A DNA stretch of 64,000 nt from Gnetum montanum. Its lineage: Eukaryota; Streptophyta; Gnetopsida; Gnetales; Gnetaceae. Shown piece after piece: positions 46,215-58,720 of the stretch; within the stretch, counting starts at the first letter, position 1, and each line of letters starts with the position of its first letter. Location: the NCBI GenBank assembly GCA_015680685.1, contig MNCI01037805.1:362804-426803 (forward strand), given 5' to 3'. The position numbers and the translations under genes were made by a program. A model generated the notes under the pieces. The model saw only the letters and a list, made by a program, of their open reading frames with translations, searched no databases and was not told where the DNA came from.

Positions 46215-48380
46215 CTACAATCAATCGAGAGTTTAGGATTACTCAAGTGTTTATATTAGCACGTAACGATTCATAATCCTTCTTGTACTTTTGGTTAGAT
46301 CATATTTTTAGTTCATAATGATTACAGAGTTAGAATAATTTTCAAAATGAAACCCCTTAGATGTTACATCTTTAATTTCATGACCTCCCTTACTTATTAT
46401 CTTTTTGGCTCATAATACCTTAGAATTAGTTGGAATTGTTTATTAGGAGAATTTATTGAATTATTTAGCTTGAATTTACTACATTCATGATAATATCCTT
46501 TATGTTTTATTGTTCTGACTCTTAAACTATCTTTCAAAGTTAGGCAAGTTTTTTAAAAGATTTGGCTCAAATTTCCTCAATATCACCCCCTCCATGACTA
46601 AGTTGAATGCTTTGTGATCAACAAGGTTCAAGAATTTTGGAAATCATAGCTATAGGGACAAAGTTATGGCTCGTAGAAGTTAGCATGTCAAAGCTCAAAA
46701 GGAGAGCAAAAACTTCTCTTATGGCAAATGGCAAAAATGAAAACAATTTTCTAACTTCCCACATCTATATATAGTATTTTTGTCACACAACATCATTGAT
46801 ATGACATCATATCAACAATGTGTGAGAGAGCTCATACATTGCATCAACAACATCACCTCAAAAAATTTTAATTTTTGTGAGCATTTTATGATGGAAAAAA
46901 TGAGTCAAATTGAATGATAGGAAGATAGTAAGCATTCCTAGAGGATCTTAGAATAGTTATGACGCTCAGGTTGCAAAAATGAGATGTTGGAAATTCATGA
47001 AGGAGGAATCTCGGGCTATTAAAGTTGATTCAATGTATACAAGATGGATGAAGGGTTATAAGTTCATGGATAGATTTTTGAAGGTAAGGGAAGTATTTAT
47101 TAGAGTTTTGGATGATCTTAGAAGGCACAAGATGATGTGGAATTGCTTGCGAAGTATGAAATACAAGAGTTATACAAGTGGATCCTCCCCATAGTAGGCT
47201 CTAGTCATTAGTGCCCTTGTATAACCATGCCTAAAAGTGTCCTTAAGCACTCAAGGAGTTGAATTTAAGACATACTTGTTAGCAAAATACACATATTAGT
47301 ATCTCAAAATTGGAAAAATATTACTATATTACACAAAATCACAAGTTATGATTAAATATACAATAAGGTGAGATGGACTATAGAAGGGATTGCTAAAATT
47401 GGGATGTGAGGTGTCTTACCATAGGCCTAATTAGTTCTTTTGTGTAATCACTGGTTAAAGTAACCATTAGCTCTTCTTTCCTAGTTTCAAACCATCGTCC
47501 AATGACATCACATTATTTCATCCCTAGGATTCACAACCATAAGACTACCACTTGTTGCAAGGAGTATTACCACTTAGTGTATTGTCCAAGGGAGGAATTT
47601 ATTTATTACACTCTTTATTTTTTAGATTTCTAAGAAGCTGCCTACCTTCAAGCATGGGTAACATGTCTTTCTAGTGACACGGTAAGGCAACACTTATTGT
47701 ACTCTTACTTCTATTTTTCGTTAGATCTACAAGAATATAATGCTTCTTTAGCAATAGGATAGAACTCATAATAGTAATCCAAGAAAAACCACAAATCCCC
47801 TTGATGTCACACCCTTTGCATTCCCACTTGGTTCTTCACTCTTCAGTCTAGGCATAATGATCATAGGTTTATTCTTAGTTTTGTTATGAGAAGAATATCA
47901 TTATGGCCATGGTAAGAACCTCTTATTGTTGGAATGGGCAGATGGATGTTGTGGTCTTATTGTATAACTAATTAGTCCCTTATGATCAATAATATAGAGA
48001 AATCTTCACCTTATTGGAACTACTTCTTGCCTTATTTGGTGTGTTTTATTGGAAAATTGACAGAAATATGTACAAGTAAAATGAGAACAAAACATGAAAA
48101 ATTAGAAAATATATCAAAAATTAGAAAAATATAAAGAATTAAAAATTGTTAAAGAATTAGAAAATATTAAAGAATAGTAAAATTTTAAGAAATTAAAAAG
48201 TATAAAAGAATGAGAAGATATCAAAGAATGTGAAAATTGGTAAGAAATTGAAAAAGTATTAAGAAAACAAAAAGGTATAAAAAATATTATAACCCACAAA
48301 AATTTAAAAAAAAGAGAGTAAAAAATGCACTTATTAATTCCTAAATCAGGATAAGACATCTCCCCCATGACTGAACTCAT
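46215..48380 (-). other. Element F spacer between pol region and ORF3
   Basis: No coding is recognised. It is A+T-rich with many ATTAAAAA and AGAATTAG runs at 48060-48330, like B at 7740-7860. GTGGATCCTCCCCATAGTAGGCT (about 47174-47198, given in pieces) matches B near 6608-6632. It may carry the ORF3 promoter. Confidence 0.6.
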
Positions 48381-48390
48381 GGGTGAGTGT

Positions 48391-48910
48391 TCAAAAAATG
48401 CTCCCTAGATCCCTTGGATCATGCACTTTAGGTTTCTCACTTACCATCCTTAATGATTTAGTTTTTTGGTTATTGTCCAAGGTAATCTTGATGGTAATCA
48501 AACTATGACCATCTAAGGATATATATTTTGTTGGACTATATGGTCTTTCCATCTTCAAGGATCCAACTATACTCTTTTGTTGATTCCTAAATTTCAATTT
48601 CAAGTCCTCAGTTCCCCTATCTGCTAAAGTATGGTTTAGATTTAATATTTTTGTTTGTGAGCTCTAAGTTAGGGTCATTTTCTTAGAATGGGATTTAATA
48701 AGTGGTTCAAATATTTCCATGCATATTTTAGGCAGTTTTAGGTTCTTAGTTTTTGGCCACTAGGTGTCTTCTAGTTTAGTGGACAAGGTGTCTTCTCGTA
48801 CACACACTTGTTTCTCTCTTTTGTTGTGGGTTGATGTAAGTATTGTGTTGACATTTCCAAGTGTTAGCCCATAACTGCACCCTTCTTTATCATTGGTAAT
48901 ACATGGAATC
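48391..48910 (-). pseudogene. Element F protease-RT linker joined to post-integrase tail
   Basis: The 48603-48391 frame contains Y-I-S-L-D-G-H-S-L-I-T-I-K-I, the linker preceding Ty3/gypsy RT. It then reads G-S-I-F-E-H-S and passes to tail-like and A+T-rich sequence. RT, RNase H and integrase are absent, with the join in nearly the same place as in A. Confidence 0.6.
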
Positions 48911-48912
48911 AT

Positions 48913-49290
48913 CTATGTGTGTATGTCTTCTTGTGTATCTTCCTTAGAAATTTCTACAAATAAATCTCTCATTCTTAACTTAGCATCCATAGTGCTAAGC
49001 CACACTCTCCCCATAATGATTGGAAATTCCCTATCATCATTTTTTATGCCGATTACAAGAAAATCCATTGGATAAGACCACCCATTGATAATGGTCACTA
49101 CATCTTCTATCTGTCCCAAAGAAATGGTGATAGATTGGTTTGCTAGCTCTAGCTTGATGTTGCACTTCTTCAAGGCCAATAGGTTCCATGCCTTGTATGT
49201 TTCTTGAGAGATTAGATTTACTCTAGAACTTGAGTTTAGTAGATCCTTGCATGGTACATTTCTAGCTACTTGTAAATAAATCAAAGGAAT
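48913..49290 (-). pseudogene. Element F aspartic protease
   Basis: An open frame of 123 codons: D-L-L-N-S-S-S-R-V-N-L-I-S-Q-E has N-S-S in place of the active D-S-G; then L-E-L-A-N-Q-S, I-N-G-W-S-Y-P and F-P-I-I-M-G-R-V-W-L. It is closely related to the A and B proteases. Loss of the catalytic Asp means this copy is inactive. Confidence 0.8.
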
Positions 49291-51739
49291 TCCTAGATCA
49301 ATTCATTTCTTCAAGAGTGTTCCTCCCTTTATCAAGTCTAATACTATTTCTATTAGCATGATAGTTGTCATATTGGCATTGGAAAATGATGAAGGTTGGT
49401 TATTTCTTAGAGGGTTGGATATGGATGAAGCTAAAGTAGATGCACTCCTTGTCCTTCGAATCCTTTTTGGACTCATTTAGAAGAATGGCCATTTCCTGGA
49501 TCATGGTTCATGCATGATTACTTCGTCCTGTATGTTGACCATCCTAGTTGAACTTTGTTGTTGGGGTTGTGATGGCAGTTTCTCTTACATTACAAGTGGT
49601 GGCACTGGTGATCAAGAATTTGGATGTTGACTAAGTGAACCAGTTGCTTGCAAAGGCATGTATGGATTAGAGTCTGTCCTTGGTAGCATAGGTCTATGGT
49701 ATTCAAGTGGATAGTATTGCAGAGCTTGAACTGCTGCATTACTTAGAGAAATTGGACATCGAACATAGTATCCATATGGGTCTAGTTGCCTCTATGGGTA
49801 CTGCTATTGTGGTGGTGGAATCACCCACGATTGGGGTTGCTACCACTACTAATGGTACTACTCCTGTGGTTGCGAACAAGCTCCATTAGGGTAGTATGTT
49901 GGTTGGAAGGATTGTTGGTAGTTACCTTGAGGATAAGGTAACCTTTTGGGTATTTGCTTCTTGATGAACTTGGGATTGAGTCCATATGCCCCTGTTTCTT
50001 GTAAATGTTCCAACATAGGACAACATCCCTTGGGATGTTCATACTAACACACTGTACATCCTTTCTCATCCTTGAAGCTTGTTTCTGAATATTCAGCCAC
50101 TGAAGCCGCTTTTCCTTTCCATCCAAAGTCTCTCTTCTTCTTTTTGTCTTTGTGTTTGCTGAAGGCTTACTCGATTCATTCCTCCATAACCTTTAAAGTT
50201 GTTGCAAATTTTTCATCTACTGAATCTCACATCTTTTCTACCTTGGCTACTATATTAATACCAGATTTTTGAATAAGTAGTGTCCTCTTTTAGATCACAT
50301 AATCCAAGGTTTCCTCTTCTTATTAATCACATATTCTTACATCCCTTTTTTGAATGGATAGATCTCTATTGTACTCTTTTGTTGATTCTCTCCTCTTTAG
50401 TTCACTTTTTTCCTTTTCCACTTGATTGATAAGTGTTTGAATTTGATGGGTAGACATCTTTGATAATCAACCTTGGGCATAAACCCCAAAGGTCTCTTTG
50501 GTCTTGTTTCTGATCCCATTGACAATGTGCCTAAGTTTCTCCCTTTGGGAAAATCCATGGCATGGGCACTTATTTAATAGTGAATAGTATCGGTCCACTG
50601 CCGCATCAAGGTATTCATGGATTACTTGCTTTCATCCTTGGATTTGTTTCTGAAGACTGGAGACCTAGGAATAGGTTTGGTATTTATCATTAAAAAGTTT
50701 CAATATGGTACTTCATCTCCTGATTGATTTTGATTCTAGCGATCTGTACTAGCTCTTAGCCTCTTTAATAAGTGTCCTTAGGAACAACTTCAATTTTTGC
50801 TAGTTACTATCTATGTATTGTAGGGCACATGCATCATAGAACACTTGAAGGTGATGTTGTGGATTAGCATTGTAATCACCCTCAAATCTGGGCATGTTAC
50901 TCATGTCTAAGCACTTAATGTAGTTGTCCCTTATGTGTCTAGTTGGTATGTAGACAACTTCCCTTATATTAATCATGTTGCGAGTTGCTAACAGGGGTTC
51001 ATCATAGTGATCAGGTTCATGAGCTCTATTGTAGTAATGCCCCCTTTGGTGCTCGTATGTAGTAATGCCCCCTTTGGTGCTCGTATGTAGAACAATGCTA
51101 GCTAGTTCTCCTTTTGTGACTCTAATATTCTTCCTTCTGGGATTTAGCATAAGCTCTTGGCCTTGAGTTCTACTTATGCTTGAAGTATGTTGCTTCTCTT
51201 CTGGGTGTCTTTGTTAAGGCTGAATTTATCTGCACTTTGATAGGTTCTTCTAGTCAAATGATTGGTGTTTGGGAGTGGACTTCATGATCCTAGTGGAGTC
51301 TCTCAGCTACAAATGTATCTCCATCAAGCTCTTCTAAGATAACAAGAGAGTTAATTTGCTTTTCCTTATTTTAAACATGTTTGCTTTTCATTGCATCATC
51401 TCTACACATTTGCTCTTCCATGGGTTGGTATGGTCTTTTCATGTGTTTAGTCACATGGTACCCTTCTTGCGCATTACTCAAATTCATTCCCCTTAGAGCT
51501 ATTTGAAACATGATGAGCGCTGAATGCTCTAGAGGCAAAACAATATTGCCTTGTAAGTCTCTCCACCTTAGCTTCCCATCTTGTTGAAAGATGAAGGTAA
51601 AATCAGGATAGTAAGGATCATTGTGAGCATATGAAATCCTTGCTTGCATTGGCATAATCCAGTATTCATCATTATTTGCTCTGTCAGTGCCCCTTTTTGT
51701 CTCTTTGGTAGATGAGAGTTTATCTTTGGTTGAAGCCAT
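49291..51739 (-). pseudogene. Element F gag
   Basis: It starts at ATG 51739 (M-A-S-T-K-D-K). The N-terminal domain (51739-51371) has P-D-F-T-F-I-F-Q-Q-D and I-V-L-P-L-E-H. The core (about 50905-50640) has M-P-R-F-E-G-D-Y, Q-K-L-K-L-F and R-Y-Y-S-L-L, then A-Q-G. C-x2-C-x3-H-x3-C-C lies near 50060-50020 as C-T-V-C...H-P-K-G-C-C. A Tyr/Pro/Gln-rich tail follows (about 49950-49700). A 28-bp tandem repeat at 51036-51091 duplicates H-Q-R-G-H-Y-Y-like codons. Stops are common. Confidence 0.78.
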
Positions 51740-51787
51740 GTTATAAATGTGATGCTTTCTTAAGTATGTGTTATCAAACTTATTGAT

Positions 51788-52300
51788 GAGTTATACTTGA
51801 AAGCTTTACTCACAACATGCTTAAATATCAAGACACTCGAGAAATGTGTTCAAATCAATGTTTATTATTTTCTTTACAATCTGTACAAGGTTAATGGGAA
51901 TGCTTTCAAAGGTGCACTACACAACTCTTTGAGATTTCTCTGTTACCAAATAGGACTCTTCAGCAGGAATGCTTTCAAAGGCACACTGCGTAGCTCTTTG
52001 AGATATCTCTGCTTTTATACTGCATGAGTAGGAATGCTTTTAGAGGCATAGATAGTAGCTCTCCAAGATTTCTCTACCTAGCTTACAGACACAACTACTA
52101 GACTACTTGCACACTCACACTCATACACTTGCACACCTTCTCTAAGACTCTTGCTTAGTGCTTGCTTTTGATCCATGTTTACAATGGTCTCACAGATCCT
52201 TTTTATAGAAAAAAAGGGGAGAATAGGAAGAGTAAACGATAAGGGAGACTTGGAGCATATCTTACTATTATGATATGATTTTCTTTTATTGTACACCTTT
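51788..52300 (-). promoter_or_regulatory. G terminal region: promoter and repeated leader
   Basis: On the minus strand, CTATAAAAAG (52208-52199) is a strong TATA box. The following leader carries three copies of a roughly 47-bp repeat (about 52077-52031, 52012-51966 and 51942-51897). The end (51830-51790) repeats at 58727-58763 beside the primer site, giving terminal redundancy. The same region in H is 63216-63702. Confidence 0.75.
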
Positions 52301-52335
52301 TATGTGGGTGACAAAGGATGGTCAGGACTTCAAGT

Positions 52336-53220
52336 GCTGCTACTGTTGTCATCGGATCCTACTTCTTCTGGATCTATGCCTTCCTCTGGACCATCAAAAG
52401 AAGAGACAACACACCAACTGTACTAAAAAGCAGGTTCATGCCACTTTACACGTCATATTCCACCTTCGTGAAAGAGGTGTTGAAATGATGTGTCATAATT
52501 ATATGGTTCAAGAGTGGATGGATAGACATGATTTTGTTAATAGTGAGTAATAATGTCAGTAGCTGTAGCAGTGAAAATATCCTAGTACCATGCCAGTTGC
52601 CATGGATGATGCCAATCTATCCTTCTACTGAGACTGGTCATCAAAAAGTAGGAAGGACTTGTTGATTGGAATGCAAAATAAGCCATTCTATCCATACTGG
52701 TGAAATATTGGAAATCTCCATGTGGCGAAGCATGAAATCTTTGTATAGTGGACAAATCATAATGGTCTGGATAATGTTTAGGTGTGTGACCATAAAGAGA
52801 CCACCATTGCCAAAAAGGTTGATTATTTGCAAGGAGATCCAATGGTAAGTTAAAATCAATATGGTAAAAATGGCAGTCAAAAGGTTTCTAACGTGGCCAG
52901 TGTAAAAGATTATCAAAAATATAACACTCATTTACAAACTGATTAACACAGATACTAGTTTTTATATGGACAAGCAGATAGATTTCTTCTAGGCAAGGAT
53001 TGGGATGACTATAATAGGTATAAGAGATGTGAGGTAGGAGGTTTTGTTCATAAGAAGCATTAGCATAATAATCCCAATCATTATAATACTTATTGTAAAT
53101 ATGGGTGATTTGAGCCTGGAAGAGATACAGGCGAGTATAAGGACAAGGAAGAACTCTTTGACTTGAACGAAGCTCCCATCCTTCATTCAAGAATAGTTTT
53201 GCACATACAAGAAATATTAG
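52336..53220 (-). pseudogene. G ORF2 (unknown protein after RNase H), broken
   Basis: Aligns with the intact H ORF2 (62316-63215): the same E-G-W-E-L-R-S-S-Q-R-V start, W-Q-W-W-S-L-Y-G-H and H-P-W-Q-L-A-W-Y. Stops fall near 52888 and 52582 and later. As in H, there is no ATG at the start; the first codon after the upstream stop is not Met. Confidence 0.75.
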
Positions 53221-53640
53221 TATTGAAATTCACATGTTAAATAATCTACTAAATTACTATCTTTACCACTAAGATATTGAGTTTTATATGTAAAATTAGA
53301 CATATAGAAAGACCATATTATTAGCCTAGTATGGGCAACCTTATTGAGATGTTTGGTCTGTAGGTACTTGTTAAAGTGTTTGAGCTCTAATCTAATTATG
53401 AATTCCATTTCTTGTAAGAACAACCTAAATTTTTCAATTCCTCATATAATAGCTAATAATTCTTTATGCGTGGAATGATAATTATTCTCTGCAGCATTGA
53501 ACTTGCCACTTGTGTATCTATAGACATACGTTATTCCTTGGAGATCTTCTTTTAACATAGCACCCTAGAATTCTTCAGAGGTATCTGTTTCTAAAATCAA
53601 TGTGCCATCTGTTGGTAGTCTTAAATAAGGCAACTTTGTG
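53217..53640 (-). pseudogene. G RNase H
   Basis: The 53423-53217 frame has F-I-I-R-L-E-L-K-H-F and Y-L-S-G-K-D-S-N-L-V-D-Y, matching the intact H version (61987-62328), where I-I-R-S-D-L-K-H-F carries the catalytic Asp. G has R-L-E here, a lost Asp. Upstream parts are frame-broken. Confidence 0.75.
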
Positions 53641-53899
53641 CATTGATCTTTTAATCTTTGGACCGCTATTGTATGTTGTGTTGTCCAAGGTCCTGCCTAT
53701 TCAGTTAGCTGCTTATTTAAGAGTTTTCGATCTCTAGCCAAATCTTGTTAAAAGCTAGAGCGATTATTTAAGCAACCTAAAAACCGTTGTAACTAGGTTT
53801 TTTGTTTTATTATATCCAAAAATTTAGCAATATCTTTAAGGATATGTTCTTGTAATGTAATCTACCCATTTTTAATTACAATGCCTAAAAAATTGACTT

Positions 53900-54500
53900 C
53901 ATCAATAGCTATTTGCATTTTTTTTCTCGAAAGGAGAAAGTACTAAGCCATTTTGTTCTATAATTTGATAGAATTGTTCTAGGTGTTTGAGATGATTTGT
54001 AGTCGACTTAGACATTACTAAAATATCATCTATATAAACAAGAATAAATGGATAATTCTTAAATATAGCATCCATATGACTTTGGAAAATAGATGGGGCT
54101 ATTTTAATACTGAAAGGTAGTACTGTCCATTAGTATAGACCTTGTGGTACTGTGAAAGCAGTTTTCCATCTATCTTTGGGGTATACTTGTATTTGCCAGA
54201 AGCTGGATTTCAAGTCAAATTTAGAGTATATATGTGTCCCTTGTAGTCGTTGGAAGAGATCGTCTTTGCTAGGAATAGGATGTTGGACTGATTTAATTAT
54301 AGCATTTAGAGGTTTATAATTAACCACTAATCTCTTCTTTCCTCATACTAATTCAACGCGTTTATTAACATAAAATGTTGTGAAAGAGAACATACTTGTA
54401 CTTGTTTGTATTAAACGTTTTTCTAATAATTGTTTTATCTTTTGTGCACATTCTTCTTTTAATTCAAGGGACATTCCTATGTGATGAGCTTTGTCTAAAG
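53900..54500 (-). pseudogene. G reverse transcriptase
   Basis: 54327-54130 encodes V-N-Y-K-P-L-N-A-I-I-K, F-D-L-K-S-S-F-W-Q-I and K-T-A-F-T-V-P-Q-G, after which a stop stands where H has Glu-Trp. Y-I-D-D-I-L (near 54030) follows in the same region. This is a caulimovirid-type RT, close to H. The copy cannot produce a full enzyme. Confidence 0.83.
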
Positions 54501-54509
54501 GTGTTATAT

Positions 54510-55060
54510 CATCTAAGAGTTCGATATCTCACCAATTTTTTTTTAGGGTGAAAAGCCGTAGGATCATCATTGGCTACAGATAATAGCTTTTGCTTAATTA
54601 CGTCGAACTCGTTGGAGTGTTTTTGGACCTGATTAACTATCCATTGTGTTTTGGGAATTTTGAATTTTTGTTTTTCAAATCTATTATTAGGATAATAAAT
54701 TCTTGGAAATTCATATAAGCCTATATATATTTTATCATGGCTTATAGTATATGGTTCTAATAATGCTAAGTTGTCAATGCCTATAACCATATCATAAGAA
54801 AGTCATTCAATGGCATGTACTTGGAAATGCATGATAGATTTATTAAGCATTAAAAGAGGAAGCTTAAACATTTTAGAAATAGGCTTATCAGTTTTATTAA
54901 AAGTTACTATAAACTTTAATCTTTTTTCCATAGGAAAGAAGGTATAATGGATTCTTTGGCTAGACTGATTTTAGCACCTGAATTAATTAGTGCATCAATG
55001 GGATAGGGCTTAAAACTTGGTAATTTAATCCAAAAAGTGAAAAGAGGTGTTTTTACCTGA
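54510..55060 (-). pseudogene. G protease region
   Basis: The minus strand at 54984-54974 reads N-S-G-A within A-L-I-N-S-G-A-K-I-S-L, so the catalytic Asp is Asn. In H the same site (60561-60569) is D-S-C. Downstream, 54790-54509 includes Y-I-G-L-Y-E-F-P-R-I-Y-Y, shared with H. Confidence 0.7.
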
Positions 55061-55279
55061 CTTTCCTTATTTTGATTTATCCTAATAGTATTGATTTGCG
55101 AAGATTCTTCTAGATAAGCCAGTTGTTATTCCTTTGCTTCTTCTTCTTGAAGTTTATCTATTTCTTTTTGGGTCATATCCATGAATGTTTGTAATTGCTG
55201 AATTCTAGCTTTCCTTAATAATGATAATTGAAGCCTATTCTCCTTTTATTTAGGTTGATGTTCTTTCTTCTTCTTTTAT

Positions 55280-57060
55280 TCATTCTTTCAATGTTTCCAT
55301 ATGCTTAGTGTCAGAGACTTCAGGTTGGCTATCTTGTGATACTTGTATTTCTTTTAAATACCTTTTCAAGGCTTTGACTTCTGAACATTTTTCTTTTACC
55401 TGTTTATCTAAGGCTATATACTTAGTCAATTCATTTAATAGTGTTTTCTTAAGTTTAGTTTTTAATCTACCTAATTCTACTTTTGATGTTTCTAATTGAG
55501 TTTGTACCTGGTCTATTTGTTGCAGATGCCAAGGTTTGGAGGTGGATGCTTTATTCATATTGCAATAGTAGACATCATCATCAAAGGAGTCAGAATGTGG
55601 TTGTTTTGGGTAAGAGGCATCAAATAATTGAGGTAAAAAATCTACACACTTCCCCAGAAAAAGAAAATCTGGATCGAAAGGATCAAAAGGACACATATCC
55701 TCATGAGGATTGTAGGGAATAGTGGAGGTTTCAGGGTCAGAAACCCATTCAAAGTGTGTTTCCCAGATATTGTATGTTGTGATAAAATGAATTTTCTTTT
55801 TATCACAATCTTTATGAGGACAAGTAGGTGCATAGTGAGGACCACCACAAATGAAACATTTGACCTCTATTGGAGATAGATGTTTCAGACGATGTCAAAA
55901 ATAACTAGGATATTTATGAACATGGTGAGGTAGTTGAGAAGATTTTCTTTGCCATTGTTTATGAGAAGGTCNNNNNNNNNNNNNNNNNNNNNNNNNNNNN
56001 NNNNNNNNNNNNNNNNNNNNNNNNNNNNNNNNNNNNNNNNNNNNNNNNNNNNNNNNNNNNNNNNNNNNNNNNNNNNNNNNNNNNNNNNNNNNNNNNNNNN
56101 NNNNNNNNNNNNNNNNNNNNNNNNNNNNNNNNNNNNNNNNNNNNCTGATTTGCCCAAAACTCATAAAAAATATGTAAATTTTATTTTTTAATTCTGCCAT
56201 ATATGTATTGCAGAATGGTTATGGAAGATATATTAGAATATGTTCTTTAGCTGCTACCTCATGTGTTAATTTTTCATAATAATACCACTGTTCCATGGCA
56301 TCTAAGAATTTAGGTAAATCTTGAATTTTGTTTATGCGTGCTTTGAAATATCTATCTCTATAAACTTCTTCAAGATTGCCTTTATGTCCTATGAATTCTT
56401 TGATAATGGCATTAAGGAAAATAACTGTTGGTTAAGTAACAAGCCTTTGTTTAATAGGAATAGGAATGTGATTCCACCATTTTCTAAGATTACCCTTAAA
56501 ATTATATGTAGCATTTATAATTACTTGTGTAGTAGATTTTTTAGCTAAATCTATCTAAACATTTAAATAAGCTTGAATAGCGTCTATAACATCCTGCCGT
56601 TGTTTCAATGTTTTATCATCCATAGTAAATATGAGTTGTTGATCACCAGCTTTCCTAGTTTGTGTAAACATAGCTTCCTGGGCCTCTTGTACTTGTTCGT
56701 TGGTTTTTGATAACAAAAGAACCTCTTCTACTTGCCTATTTGTAAGATGAGATGTTTCAGATTCATTATCCGATTCACCTTCATTCATATCTATACAGAG
56801 TTTCCCTTGTTCTTTCTTTTATTTTTGTTCTTGCTGTTGTTTCCTGAAGAACTCTCTTTCTTGTTGTGTTATTGAAAGAGTTGAGGTAGGAAATGTAAGA
56901 TCAGGAGATAAAGGTGGAGCTGATGGTTTGGGCCTAGATGAATGAGCTTCAATAGAACTAGAATGTGAAAGTTTTTCTAATTTTCTATATAACAATCCAG
57001 TGTTAATATTGGTGTCTAAATTCATACTATACATAACTTCTAATACACTCATTTTTTATT
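55280..57060 (-). pseudogene. G coat protein region with zinc knuckle
   Basis: 56788-56555 carries H-L-T-N-R-Q-V-E-E and M-D-D-K-T-L-K-Q, then the 173-N gap interrupts (55972-56144). At about 55865-55820 C-F-I-C-G-G-P-H-Y-A-P-x-C is a C-x2-C-x3-H-x4-C zinc knuckle typical of caulimovirid coat proteins. It is followed by I-H-F-I-T and an acidic, then coiled-coil segment (55696-55280). The protein would package pregenomic RNA. Confidence 0.75.
55972..56144. other. Assembly gap (173 N)
   Basis: Unknown bases. The flanks match H at 59387-59571, where 185 bp lie between the same edges and encode Leu/Gln-rich then Lys-rich residues. The gap size is therefore about right for one uninterrupted coat-protein segment. 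Confidence 0.95.
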
Positions 57061-57532
57061 ACTATAGAATAAATCATTCAAAGTAGTATTAGTCCAATTT
57101 TATAGAAAAACTATATTTGTAGGAATAGATGAAGACTTTTTAGTTTGTAATGTGTAAACATACTTTGTAGGGCTAGTTGTTCCTAACGATCCTGATTGTT
57201 CCCCTAGTTGTTGTTGTATTAGATCATATTTTTTCTTTTCATTTCTTTCTATTGAAGCCATTTTTTCATGGTATTATTGAAATACTTTATCATCTACTTT
57301 TTCCCTTATTCATTTCTATCCTAAATGTTTTTAACAAAGCGTCACATTCAGTACAATGATACTAATGATCTACTTGTTTTAATGGTTTGTGTTGATAGGA
57401 TGGGTCTCCAGTGGAAGGGATAAATAACGACATAACTGATTCATCACTAGAACTATCTAGATCTAATTCAACAATCTTAGCCTTAGCTTTTTTCATAGTT
57501 AAGTTTATCATTTCTTCTTGTAAAGACTTTGT

Positions 57533-57800
57533 CTATTGCATCAACAAAGCTAATTGTTGTTGTAAAGAAAGAAGGCTTTGTTTTAGAGTTTCAACTTTTG
57601 TAGTAGATGAACTTTGGTCTTTAGCTTGTGGATCTTGGTCATTGATAACTAAAGGTTTTGGCTTACTAAATATTTTTTTATGTTTTTGATGCATGCAATC
57701 CAGAGGATTTATATCTGTGAATCTTGGAGATAGAAGATTGACCCTATATTGTCTCTTAGGATTAGAAAACCATTTGGGCATGATCAATTTGTAATAGGTT
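57533..57800 (-). pseudogene. G post-movement-protein linker with coiled coil
   Basis: P-K-W-F-S-N-P-K-R-Q-Y-R-V is followed by a Lys/Ser-rich stretch and L-K-Q-S-L-L-S-L-Q-Q-Q-L-A-L-L-M. A heptad pattern is visible at the end. It joins movement protein to coat protein. Function is not recognised. Confidence 0.55.
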
Positions 57801-58582
57801 TCTATAGGATTAGACAGATCTGGATATTGTGTATGTATTGGAGGGTCTTCTATATCTATTTCTACTCCATATTCAATATTGGTATAAGCAACCTACATTT
57901 TTTGTTCATTAAAAGAATAAAGTGTTTTAATAGATGTAGTACTAAACAACTTGAATATTAACCTAGTAGATACAGTGGCATAAATGGATTGTGGGATCAT
58001 CTCTACCGGAAGATATACTATAACCATTAAAGATTTAAAGATATGCAAATCATGTAAAGATAAGGTAAAGTTGGGAATTGTGACTATGATCGTATCTGTT
58101 ACAAGTGTACCCTTGGCTTGTGTGATTATAACATCTTCAAACATTTTAAACCTACGATCTATTACTGCTATCCAATATGGAGCAATGAGTCTGTAATTGA
58201 AGTGTGGATGTATATGAATTGCTAGTTTTGCTAGATGGATGTAATTATAACCTCATTCTTTCCATGTCTTAACTTCTGGTTCACTAAAGCATGATAAAGC
58301 TATGGGACATAAACCTGTACTAGAGATTTCTAAATCGCATTCAAATAAATGCATTTCTTTTCATGTTTTTATGACTTTTAAGCTAGATGCAACATATATT
58401 TTGTGATGTTTAGGAACTGGTAATGGAGCAGACTCATTCGTAGTAGAACAAAATTCAAAAATGCAAAAAAAGTAATTGGAACCTGTCATTTGTGTCTGAT
58501 CTGCCATTGCTAATGAAATTGTGCTGCTTATTGCCTCACTACGCGACTTACTAATTCCTGTCCTTCGGCTTCTGTTGCACAA
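57801..58582 (-). pseudogene. G movement protein (30K superfamily)
   Basis: Segments on the minus strand: A-M-A-D-Q-like start near 58582-58361; G-Y-N-Y-I-H-L-A-K-L-A-I-H-I-H-P near 58250-58200; F-E-D-V-I-I-T-Q-A-K-G-T-L near 58144; T-I-P-N-F-T-L-S-L-H-D near 58080. These match the core of plant virus 30K-type movement proteins, which help cell-to-cell transport. Its presence before coat protein and RT supports caulimovirid origin. A few stops break it; H and I lack this part. Confidence 0.75.
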
Positions 58583-58699
58583 CTTACTTCGGTGATCTGT
58601 ATCAGCACCGCACCAATGTCAATAATATCGCTGCAAAACAAACACAAACACTAGGGCAATTCCCCCGTCAAAAAAGTGAATCCAGTTAGATAAACAAAA

Positions 58700-58720
58700 T
58701 GGAACCAGGCTCCGATACTA
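58700..58720 (-). other. G primer binding site (initiator tRNA-Met)
   Basis: The minus strand reads TAGTATCGGAGCCTGGTT, two substitutions from the TGGTATCAGAGCCTGGTT site used by caulimovirids for reverse transcription. It is next to the terminal repeat remnant at 58721-58763. Confidence 0.85.

Larger units (their letters stand above)
42326..51787 (-). mobile_element. Element F: gag-protease-ORF3 Tat/Athila-like element, 5' end lost
   Basis: A minus-strand element with a 3' LTR (42326-43195), ORF3, spacer, linker, protease and gag. No RT, RNase H or integrase lies between protease and ORF3. The region beyond the gag start (51739) continues about 48 bp before caulimovirid copy G begins, so the primer site and 5' LTR are missing. 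It entered the LINE RT (42321-42325 TTAGT at the left edge); the matching right copy is not in the window. Confidence 0.85.

Noticed and set aside
51033-51091. The 28-bp tandem repeat in F gag as a CRISPR-like or regulatory repeat.
   Set aside because: Only two adjacent copies within a coding region; a simple slippage duplication.
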